Made by a program: the position numbers and the translations under genes. Shown piece after piece: positions 55,872 to 63,149 of a DNA stretch of 64,000 bases (position 1 is the stretch's first letter; every line of letters begins with the position of its first letter). The notes beneath the pieces were generated by a model. The model saw only the letters and a program-made list of their open reading frames with translations, was not told the DNA's origin and ran no database searches. Source of the stretch: Candidatus Defluviibacterium haderslevense (GTDB taxonomy: Bacteria > Bacteroidota > Bacteroidia > Chitinophagales > Saprospiraceae); the NCBI GenBank assembly GCA_016712225.1, contig JADJRL010000003.1, positions 4,477,501 through 4,541,500 of the forward strand, given 5' to 3'.

Positions 55872-56411
55872 ATGAATAGATTCATTTTGTCATTTGTCCT
55901 GATATTTGTTTGCACCTTTCTTAGTTTTGGTCAAGTAGAAATTAAAGCTAATCCACTTGGACTTGTGCTAAAAAACATTGACATTGGTGCAGAATACGGC
56001 ATATCCCAAAACATTGGACTTGGCCTACAACCCATCATTGATTTTGATAGAATTAGACTTTTTGGTGAGACCTATAAATCAGCCCGTTTTGGAGCGATAC
56101 TGCAAGGCAAATATTATTTCATACCAAAAAAAAGAATTGATAATATTTATGGAATGCTTTATTTAAAGCCCATTGCAGGAAATTATGCTTTAGAAAATAT
56201 TTATAGTATTAATGCAGTGAAAATATCCATGGGAATCGGATTTGGATATAAATTCGTGAGTACGAATCATATATTATTTGAAACCAACTTTGGTTACGGC
56301 AGAGCGTTATTTAATAAAGCCTATCCAAAAATTGCTACCATTGATCTCAGTACATATCCATATATAAACTATGATTTTATATTAAGTGTAATGATGGGAT
56401 ATCGATTTTAA
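55872..56411 (+). CDS. outer-membrane beta-barrel protein, unknown function
   Basis: From the ATG at 55872 the product is about 179 residues with a signal peptide (MNRFILSFVLIFVCTFLSFG then QVEIKANPLG). A longer frame from 55800 would put 24 polar residues before the signal peptide and is rejected. The rest shows alternating hydrophobic residues and ends in MMGYRF with a C-terminal Phe, like small porin-type barrels. I do not recognise the family beyond this. Confidence 0.8.
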   Translation: MNRFILSFVLIFVCTFLSFGQVEIKANPLGLVLKNIDIGAEYGISQNIGLGLQPIIDFDRIRLFGETYKSARFGAILQGKYYFIPKKRIDNIYGMLYLKPIAGNYALENIYSINAVKISMGIGFGYKFVSTNHILFETNFGYGRALFNKAYPKIATIDLSTYPYINYDFILSVMMGYRF

Positions 56412-56658
56412 ATATCATTTATAAAATCATTATTTTCTAATGATAAAAATAATAGAATTTTAAAAATATCAATATTGTCTTTATTGAAGATTCGTTTCAA
56501 AATAATTGTTGCAAAATAAACAAAACTTCAAATAATTATAAAAACGTGTTGGGGTAATTAATTTTAATTAGGATTAGCCTAGCAATTACTAAAATTCTAT
56601 TTCAACTTGGTTCAATTATTAGACTGCTCATCAAAATTATAATTTCAAAGCATTTGAT

Positions 56659-57684
56659 CTAGAATAAACTGCCTGGTTGTGACATATATGGAATTTTCAA
56701 ATGGTCGTATGCTGCCTGAGTTGCAACTCGTCCTCTTGGAGTTCTTTGGATAAAGCCTTCCATTATGAGAAAGGGCTCATGCACTTCCTCAATTGTTCCA
56801 GCTTCCTCTCCCACAGCCGTTGCTATGGTAGTTAATCCCACAGGACCACCAGAAAATTTCTCAATGATCGTATGCAAAATACGATTATCCATTTCATCCA
56901 ACCCGTGTGAATCCACATTCAATGCTTTTAATCCAAATTTGGCAATTTCAACATCTAATTCACCAGACCCTTTAATCTGAGCAAAATCTCTTAATCTCCG
57001 CAACAAAGCGTTAGCAATTCTAGGTGTTCCTCTACTTCTTCGAGATATCTCCTGAACACCCTCTACAGTAAAAGGAATATTTAAAATGGTAGCTGATCGT
57101 TTGATAATTTTTTCAAGCGTTGCACTATCATAATAATCCAAATGACAATTTATACTAAATCTAGATCTTAATGGAGCAGTTAAGAGACCCATTCTAGTAG
57201 TAGCTCCAACAAGAGTAAAAGGATTCAAACTTAACTGGATACTCCTGGCACTAGGGCCTGAATCAATCATAATATCTATACGGTAATCCTCCATTGCAGA
57301 ATATAAATATTCCTCAACAACTGTATTCAAACGATGGATTTCATCAATGAATAAAACATCACCAGATTGAAGATTCGTCAATAAGCCTGCTAAATCACCT
57401 GGCTTTTCTAAAACGGGGCCAGATGTCATTTTTAATGAAGCCCCAAGTTCATGTGCTATAATATGAGATAAGGTAGTCTTACCCAAGCCTGGTGGTCCAT
57501 TCAGAAGAACATGATCCAATGCCTCACCCCTTTGTTTGGCGGCTTCAATAAATACTTTAAGATTTTCAACAACATTGGGTTGTCCTGCAAATTCATGCAG
57601 CCCCTTGGGACGCAGTGCCTTTTCAAACTGTCGCTCTTCTGGATTTAAATTCTTGTCTTCAGATTCTAATAGTGGATTCCTCAT
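56659..57684 (-). CDS. ruvB: Holliday junction branch migration helicase RuvB
   Basis: The 341-residue AAA+ motor has FEKALRPKGLHEFAGQPN near 20-37, Walker A GPPGLGKT at 63-70, Walker B VLFIDEIHRL near 109-118, sensor 1 LVGATTRMG near 157-165, and the C-terminal winged helix with GFIQRTPRGRVAT near 310-322. It drives branch migration with RuvA. It is monocistronic here, and ruvA/ruvC are not in the window. Confidence 0.97.
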   Translation of the reverse strand: MRNPLLESEDKNLNPEERQFEKALRPKGLHEFAGQPNVVENLKVFIEAAKQRGEALDHVLLNGPPGLGKTTLSHIIAHELGASLKMTSGPVLEKPGDLAGLLTNLQSGDVLFIDEIHRLNTVVEEYLYSAMEDYRIDIMIDSGPSARSIQLSLNPFTLVGATTRMGLLTAPLRSRFSINCHLDYYDSATLEKIIKRSATILNIPFTVEGVQEISRRSRGTPRIANALLRRLRDFAQIKGSGELDVEIAKFGLKALNVDSHGLDEMDNRILHTIIEKFSGGPVGLTTIATAVGEEAGTIEEVHEPFLIMEGFIQRTPRGRVATQAAYDHLKIPYMSQPGSLF

Positions 57685-58026
57685 TTCATGAGCAAAGATA
57701 CTGAGAAAATGTTGATGAAAAAATAGATATCCAAGTCAAGTATATTCAGATTCAAAAGATATTAAAAAAGGGTAGGAATTTTTAGCTTACATCAAATCCA
57801 AAATGATTAAATCAATCAATTAAACCTAAATTGATATTTTAACCAAATAAATAAAAATCTGATTTTTTTTAAAAAAAGTTCAAATCTAAGATGCAAACAA
57901 AAAAACAATTAGCTATATTTGCTTTATACAAGCACTCTAAATCGTTTTACAACATGGATACCCGTTCATATCGCTGTGGTTTTATGTCTTATTGTAGTAA
58001 ACAATGAATCTTGCCAATAAAACAAT
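57685..58026. other. intergenic region between divergent ruvB and LVIVD operon
   Basis: It holds TATCTTTG on the minus strand (57693-57700), a possible -7 element only 8 bases before the ruvB ATG, and TATATTTG on the plus strand (57914-57921), a candidate promoter for the LVIVD operon. A short open frame of 17 codons (57954-58007) lies in the leader. Nothing else is recognised. Confidence 0.5.
57914..57921 (+). promoter_or_regulatory. candidate -7 promoter element for the LVIVD operon
   Basis: TATATTTG matches TAnnTTTG about 105 bases before the first gene of the operon, implying a leader of about 100 bases. The upstream box is unclear. Confidence 0.45.
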
Positions 58027-58599
58027 ATGACTAATCATTGCCCTACAATTCTTATGTCATCATGCAAAAACTATTTTAATTACATTTGGCTATATGTCTG
58101 TATTGTTATGACTGTAACTGCTTGTATACGAGACAATGACCTGCACCAAGTCGTGGATGGATATAAACCCACCTATATTTCTTATGATTCACTTTTACAT
58201 TTTAAACAATCCGATCCCAGAACGTTTTCCAATACAGGTAAAATTTCTTATTACAACAAGTATCTTTTTATGGTTGAACATTTACAAGGTGTTCATATCA
58301 TAAATCTCAGTGACACTACGAAACCTGAGCGAATTTCATTCCTAGAAATACCGGGAGTTCAAGATATTACTTTAAAGGATCAAATTTTATATACTGACAA
58401 TGGTCCACACTTACTTGTTATAGATATAACAGATTTGAATCATGTTGTTTTGTTGAAAAGAAATTTATTCGTCTTTCAACAGACAGATGCCAAACATCCT
58501 CCTGTTCGATTTGGATGGTTTGAATGTTACAACCCAAATGCGGGTTGGGTTTTAGATTGGCAAACAACTACCTTAACAGATCCTAAATGTTCTTTATAA
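58027..58599 (+). CDS. LVIVD-repeat lipoprotein
   Basis: The 190-residue product has a hydrophobic signal ending IVMTVTAC, a lipobox with Cys near residue 33. The true start may be the ATG at codon 10 (58054), giving a normal-length signal. LVIVD-type beta-propeller repeats follow, such as YLFMVEHLQGVHIINLSDTT and HLLVIDITDLNHVVLL. The mature protein is likely on the outer membrane or cell surface. Only a few repeats are present, too few for a full propeller. It is the first of a three-gene unit. Confidence 0.8.
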   Translation: MTNHCPTILMSSCKNYFNYIWLYVCIVMTVTACIRDNDLHQVVDGYKPTYISYDSLLHFKQSDPRTFSNTGKISYYNKYLFMVEHLQGVHIINLSDTTKPERISFLEIPGVQDITLKDQILYTDNGPHLLVIDITDLNHVVLLKRNLFVFQQTDAKHPPVRFGWFECYNPNAGWVLDWQTTTLTDPKCSL

Positions 58600-58608
58600 A
58601 TAATTAAA

Positions 58609-59352
58609 ATGAAGCTTATGAAAAAACAGATAATATTCCTGATGACCATCGTCCTTTTCCTTAGTTCTTGCAGCATAGATGGCGGAGATTTCGGAGACAC
58701 CTCTTATGGAGATTCAAATTCTATCAATGGATCTACCAGTCGATTTGCTACTTATAAGAATGTAATGTATACTCTTGATTTTAATAAAATCAAAATTTTT
58801 AGCATTGACAATCCTTCAGATCCAATATTACAAAATGAGCTTACCATTAACGACGAATTAGAAACGATTACCATTTATCAAAATCATATATATGTTGGTG
58901 CACGAAGAGGTGTATATGCTGTGGACATCACCAATCCATTAAATCCAATAGTGAGTTCATCCATTGAACATTGGATTGCAAAGGATCCTGTTGCAATAAC
59001 AGGAAAGTATATTTATTCGACTACTCGAGATTTCAATAGAGGACGATTAACAATCTATGAAGATAGGACCAATGGAAATTTTATTGAAAGGAATACGATT
59101 GCCATAGATCAACCCTACGGTATCGTAATTAAAGATGATTTCCTTTTTGTATGTGATGACAGAAATGGAATCATCATATTTAATATCACCAATAGAGAAA
59201 ATCCTCTTGAAGTCGCTATCTATCCATCTATTACTTCACCAAGAGATGTTATAATAATTGGTGACATCATGATTTGTTCTGCAAAAAATGAATTTCATTT
59301 ACTAGATATTAAAGATCCTGTTCACCCAAAACTAGTTTCAATTATACAATAA
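58609..59352 (+). CDS. LVIVD-repeat lipoprotein
   Basis: The 247-residue product has a lipoprotein signal (MKKQIIFLMTIVLFLSSC; the ATG at codon 4 gives the more usual start) followed by Ser-Ile-Asp. At least four LVIVD-like repeats are visible: MYTLDFNKIKIFSIDNPSDP, IYVGARRGVYAVDITNPLNP, LFVCDDRNGIIIFNITNREN and MICSAKNEFHLLDIKDPVHP. This predicts a beta-propeller-like surface protein. It is 9 bases after its shorter relative and may be a partner of it and of the following membrane protein. Function unknown. Confidence 0.87.
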   Translation: MKLMKKQIIFLMTIVLFLSSCSIDGGDFGDTSYGDSNSINGSTSRFATYKNVMYTLDFNKIKIFSIDNPSDPILQNELTINDELETITIYQNHIYVGARRGVYAVDITNPLNPIVSSSIEHWIAKDPVAITGKYIYSTTRDFNRGRLTIYEDRTNGNFIERNTIAIDQPYGIVIKDDFLFVCDDRNGIIIFNITNRENPLEVAIYPSITSPRDVIIIGDIMICSAKNEFHLLDIKDPVHPKLVSIIQ

Positions 59353-59370
59353 TTGAACATTATTAAGTAC

Positions 59371-60138
59371 ATGATAAGATTTAGCTGTTTAATTATTTGT
59401 GTTTTTTATTTGACTATATTTAAGGTACAAAGTCAAAAGACAAATACTACTCCAGCAAGTTCAACATTTGCAAATACCAAGGCTCTATATTTAAACTTAA
59501 GAGATTTGTTAGATCCATGTGCTGCAATAAGTATTGGATGCTATTACCCAATAAAAAATAATACTATAATCGATTTACAAGTAGGATTTATCAATCCGTA
59601 CAGTTCTATGTTTTCTCCCTATGCGGTCAAAAGTTTTTATTCTTCTGATGATATCAATAATATCCAATTAAATAATTACGGAATAAAAATTTCTACTGAA
59701 TACAAATTTTTAGCGAAACAAAGGCTGTATAAAAAACTATTTCATGGGCCTCAGATTGTGTATCAACATGAGTTGGCTCAAGGCGAAGTGAACTACCGTC
59801 GCTTTAATTCATACAATCAATATTTAGATACGAATTGGAAATTTCATACGCTTGGTTTATTTTACAAATTCGGCTTTATATTCGCAGATAAAAGCAACCA
59901 TCTTTTTGTAGAAATAGGATTTGGAGTTGGTTTTGAATATTTTAGAGACTGTAATTCCGTGCTTTCAGAATTTCCAGACGCTAGCCTATTAGCATCCAGA
60001 GGCATAGATCTTTTTACAAATACACCAAAACCAGGAACCTTACCGCCAGAACCAGCTGCCTTGTTTATTAATTTTGGAAACCAAGATGCCTTCGCACCCA
60101 ATTTAGCTTTTAGTTTAAAGATGGGTTTAAGAAAATAA
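59371..60138 (+). CDS. outer-membrane beta-barrel protein, unknown function
   Basis: The start is set at the ATG at 59371 (MIRFSCLIICVFYLTIFKVQ, a signal peptide); a TTG directly after the previous stop would only add six residues. The product of about 255 residues is rich in aromatic, alternating segments such as NTIIDLQVGFINPYSSMF and HLFVEIGFGVGFEYFRDC and ends LAFSLKMGLRK, as in DUF3575-like barrels. It closes the LVIVD operon. Function unknown. Confidence 0.78.
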   Translation: MIRFSCLIICVFYLTIFKVQSQKTNTTPASSTFANTKALYLNLRDLLDPCAAISIGCYYPIKNNTIIDLQVGFINPYSSMFSPYAVKSFYSSDDINNIQLNNYGIKISTEYKFLAKQRLYKKLFHGPQIVYQHELAQGEVNYRRFNSYNQYLDTNWKFHTLGLFYKFGFIFADKSNHLFVEIGFGVGFEYFRDCNSVLSEFPDASLLASRGIDLFTNTPKPGTLPPEPAALFINFGNQDAFAPNLAFSLKMGLRK

Positions 60139-60572
60139 TGCTTTAATTCAAGTAAGAAATCAAGAAATTAAAACTATTTTATTAACTGTTAATTCAAATT
60201 AAGAATAGAATTTCCTTTTAATTATCCATAACATTATTTGAAATGATTTTAAATTGAGAACAAGAACACTGAACTAATCAATGAATTATTGGATGATTTC
60301 AAATTTAAGCAAACTCATTAAAGAGTTCATTCATATTTGGAAAGTCTTAATGATCTTAGAGGCTTAATGTTTGTATAAAAACACATTGATAACATTCAAG
60401 TTTTAAAAGCTTTATTCGTTTTCAATAAAAAACAAACAAATGATACAAAAAAAATAATATATCCTTTTTTAATATAGGTATTTCCTGTCAAGTTTTATAC
60501 TTTTGCGTGAAATTTCGAAAATTCGTTATTTTAATTTATTTACATTTATTTTCCTTAAAACATTTATACATC
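60139..60572. other. intergenic region upstream of icd
   Basis: No gene is seen except the icd promoter at its right end. The GTG at 60507 opens an in-frame extension of icd, but it lies at the expected transcription start and is not supported as a start codon. Confidence 0.5.
60498..60505 (+). promoter_or_regulatory. -7 promoter element for icd
   Basis: TACTTTTG matches TAnnTTTG, with a T-rich stretch 30 bases upstream. It places transcription start near 60510, so the ATG at 60573 rather than the GTG at 60507 should be the translation start. The leader would be about 60 bases. Confidence 0.55.
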
Positions 60573-61787
60573 ATGAATCAGACTATAACTTGTAAAGACG
60601 GCATACTAACCGTACCTGACCAGCCTATAATACCATTTATTGAAGGAGATGGTACTGGTGGGGACATTTGGAGAGCATCTGTCCGTGTATTTGATGCGGC
60701 AGTTGAAAAAGCGTATAAAGGTGCCAGAAAAATCCATTGGAAAGAAGTTTTAGCTGGTGAAAAAGCATTTAAACTAACCCAAAATTGGTTACCGCAAGCA
60801 ACTATAGATGATATAAATCAATATTTAGTGGCCATAAAGGGCCCTTTGACTACACCAGTAGGTGGAGGTATTCGATCTTTAAATGTGGCTTTGCGCCAAC
60901 AACTAGATCTTTATGCCTGCATTAGACCTGTTAGATGGTTTGAAGGCGTACCTAGTCCAGTCAAAGAACCCGGCAAAGTCAATATGGTCATTTACAGAGA
61001 GAACACAGAAGATATATATGCTGGGATTGAATTCGAAGCAGGAACTTCAGATGCCGAAACTTTCAAAAATATATTAAAAACAAATTTTCCGGATCGATAT
61101 AAAAAAGTTAGATTCCCTGATTCAGCTGGATTTGGAATCAAACCTGTTTCAAAAGAAGGAACAGAACGCTTAGTTAGAGCGGCTATTAAATACGCCATTG
61201 ACAATAATCAAAAATCAGTCACTATAGTTCACAAGGGTAATATCATGAAGTTCACCGAAGGTGGATTTATGGAGTGGGCTTATGAATTAGCAGCTAAAGA
61301 ATTTGGTGGCCAAGTGATAGATGGTGGTCCGTGGCAAAAATTACCAAATGGAATTATCATCAAGGATGTTATCGCTGATGCCTTCCTACAACAAATACTC
61401 CTTAGACCTGAAGAATATGATGTCATTGCAACGCTAAACCTAAATGGGGATTATGTTTCAGATGCTCTTGCTGCTCAAGTAGGAGGAATTGGGATAGCTC
61501 CGGGAGCGAATATCAATTATGTAAGTGGGCATGCTATTTTTGAAGCGACTCATGGAACTGCTCCTAAATATGCGGATCTTGATAAAGTAAATCCAAGTTC
61601 GGTTATCCTTTCTGGTGTCATGATGTTCGAATATTTGGGCTGGAACGAGGTAGCAAAAATGATTATCCAAGGCTTGGAAAAAGCCATAGCTACGAAGAGA
61701 GTAACTTATGATTTTCATAGATTGATGGAAGGAGCTACTTTATTGAAGTGTAGTGAATTTGGTGATGAGATTATTAGAAATATGTAG
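60573..61787 (+). CDS. icd: NADP-dependent isocitrate dehydrogenase
   Basis: The protein of 404 residues (from MNQTITCKDG) is a bacterial NADP isocitrate dehydrogenase. It has IPFIEGDGTGGDIW, GPLTTPVGGGIRSLNVALRQ with the regulated Ser, ACIRPVRWF, MVIYRENTEDIYAGIEF, VTIVHKGNIMKFTEGGF, and the C-terminal ATHGTAPKYA. It makes 2-oxoglutarate in the TCA cycle. The longer 426-residue frame from GTG adds a hydrophobic stretch unlike the family and lies over the promoter, so it is rejected. Confidence 0.95.
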   Translation: MNQTITCKDGILTVPDQPIIPFIEGDGTGGDIWRASVRVFDAAVEKAYKGARKIHWKEVLAGEKAFKLTQNWLPQATIDDINQYLVAIKGPLTTPVGGGIRSLNVALRQQLDLYACIRPVRWFEGVPSPVKEPGKVNMVIYRENTEDIYAGIEFEAGTSDAETFKNILKTNFPDRYKKVRFPDSAGFGIKPVSKEGTERLVRAAIKYAIDNNQKSVTIVHKGNIMKFTEGGFMEWAYELAAKEFGGQVIDGGPWQKLPNGIIIKDVIADAFLQQILLRPEEYDVIATLNLNGDYVSDALAAQVGGIGIAPGANINYVSGHAIFEATHGTAPKYADLDKVNPSSVILSGVMMFEYLGWNEVAKMIIQGLEKAIATKRVTYDFHRLMEGATLLKCSEFGDEIIRNM

Positions 61788-61948
61788 TTTCTGCATTTAC
61801 TTAACTCAAAAATATTGGACTGATTAGAATATCTAATTGTTTATTTTGGGTTGCTATGTTATCTCTAAGATTTATCAGAAAAGGCTTCTATTACTATGAT
61901 CATGAGTTTGGATACAACCTTGCATCTGATTATAATTACAACCCTTAA

Positions 61949-61960
61949 CTTAAGCTTAAG
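61949..61960. repeat. 12-bp perfect palindrome
   Basis: CTTAAGCTTAAG is its own reverse complement. It lies in the 238-base gap between icd and the ferredoxin gene, 66 bases before the ferredoxin start. It could be an operator or chance in AT-rich DNA. Confidence 0.7.
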
Positions 61961-62025
61961 CTAATATTTCTGCTTAATCGTGAACCACATTTCTAAAGTT
62001 GTGTTAAGCTTAGGACAAAAGGTAT

Positions 62026-62367
62026 ATGGCAAAAATTTTATTCAAATTCGAAGACAAATCAATACCTCAACAAGAATTTGATATACAGGGGAAAGACAAA
62101 TCTATTCTTGAGCTAACTGAAGAACTGGATATACATTTAAATCACAATTGCGGTGGTGTATGTGCGTGTTCTACCTGCCACATATATATAAAATATGGGG
62201 ACCGTTTTTTGGAAGATATTTCAGATAAAGAAGAAGACTTTATTGATAGGGCCCATAATCCTAGGCTTGAATCCAGACTAGCTTGCCAATGTATCATATT
62301 AGATGAAAATGCAATAATCGAAGTAGAAATTCCTGATCAGAAAAGAATCATTGGTCATGAACATTAA
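62026..62367 (+). CDS. fdx: 2Fe-2S ferredoxin (ISC/adrenodoxin type)
   Basis: The 113-residue protein has the adrenodoxin-type ligand pattern: NHNCGGVCACSTCHIYI gives C-x5-C-x2-C with an additional Cys, and the fourth ligand is in ESRLACQCIILDENA near 90-104. ISC ferredoxins of this type give electrons for IscU cluster assembly. It is followed by iscX after 24 bases, which supports an ISC role. It is separated from iscSUA by about 6 kb. Confidence 0.92.
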   Translation: MAKILFKFEDKSIPQQEFDIQGKDKSILELTEELDIHLNHNCGGVCACSTCHIYIKYGDRFLEDISDKEEDFIDRAHNPRLESRLACQCIILDENAIIEVEIPDQKRIIGHEH

Positions 62368-62391
62368 TTGATAAACATTAATTATTAGAAC

Positions 62392-62640
62392 ATGTCATTT
62401 AAGGATATTGATAATCTTCCCATGCAATGGTCAGATCACGAGGATATTGCAATGGCTTTATATGAGAACTTTGGTGCTTCATTCAACGAAAGTAAAATAT
62501 ATAGAGTTCGTTTCACAGAATTAATGGAATGGATATTGGCATTACCCCATTTCGAAGGAAAAAAAGAAGATTGTTCAGAAGGTCATTTGGAGCAAATTCA
62601 AGCCAAATGGGTGTATGAATGGCGCGATAATAATCGTTAG
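62392..62640 (+). CDS. iscX: Fe-S assembly adaptor IscX
   Basis: The 82-residue protein matches IscX: MQWSDHEDIAMALYENFG near residues 11-28, then IYRVRFTELMEWILALPHFEG near 37-57, and an acidic/basic C-terminus with HLEQIQAKWVYEW. It carries a longer N-terminus and insertion than the 66-residue E. coli protein. IscX binds IscS and iron and tunes cluster assembly. It sits between fdx and the KdsC-like gene. Confidence 0.88.
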   Translation: MSFKDIDNLPMQWSDHEDIAMALYENFGASFNESKIYRVRFTELMEWILALPHFEGKKEDCSEGHLEQIQAKWVYEWRDNNR

Positions 62641-62650
62641 CTTTACACTT

Positions 62651-63148
62651 ATGAATTATTATCAAACTTTACCTCATATAAAAGCCTTGGTATTAGATAT
62701 AGATGGGGTACTCACGAATAATCAGATATTAGTCACAGACGAAGGTCAATTTCTAAGATCTATGAATGTCCGAGATGGATATGCAATAAAAAAAGCCATT
62801 CAAGCTGGTTTACAAATTGCAATTATTTCTGGAGGGCGGTCTGAAGGAACAAAAAAACGATTAGAGATCTTAGGAATTAATGAAATTCACTTAGGCATCG
62901 AAGACAAATACACTACCCTGTTAGCAATACTACACAAATGGAACATCAGTGCATCTGAAATAGCCTATATGGGTGATGACATCATGGATATTCCCTGTAT
63001 GAATAAAGTGGGAATCGCTGCATGTCCAAAGGACGCTGTTTCTGAAGTAGTCACCATTTCAAGTTACATTTCAAATTTTAATGGTGGAGAAGGTTGTGTT
63101 AGAGAGTTGATAGAACAAATACTCAAAGCCCAATCAAAATGGCCTTAG
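62651..63148 (+). CDS. kdsC: KdsC-type HAD phosphatase (KDO-8-phosphate phosphatase family)
   Basis: From the ATG at 62651 the protein has 165 residues. It has the HAD nucleophile motif ALVLDIDGVLTNNQ, a Ser/Thr motif in LQIAIISGGRSEGTKKRL, and the acidic motif IAYMGDDIMDIPCM. This is the capless C0 subfamily of KdsC/NeuB-type phosphatases that dephosphorylate KDO-8-P in lipopolysaccharide core synthesis. Other 3-deoxy-sugar phosphates cannot be excluded. A longer frame from 62615 overlaps iscX and is rejected. The UbiA gene starts one base after the stop. Confidence 0.88.
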   Translation: MNYYQTLPHIKALVLDIDGVLTNNQILVTDEGQFLRSMNVRDGYAIKKAIQAGLQIAIISGGRSEGTKKRLEILGINEIHLGIEDKYTTLLAILHKWNISASEIAYMGDDIMDIPCMNKVGIAACPKDAVSEVVTISSYISNFNGGEGCVRELIEQILKAQSKWP

Positions 63149-63149
63149 T

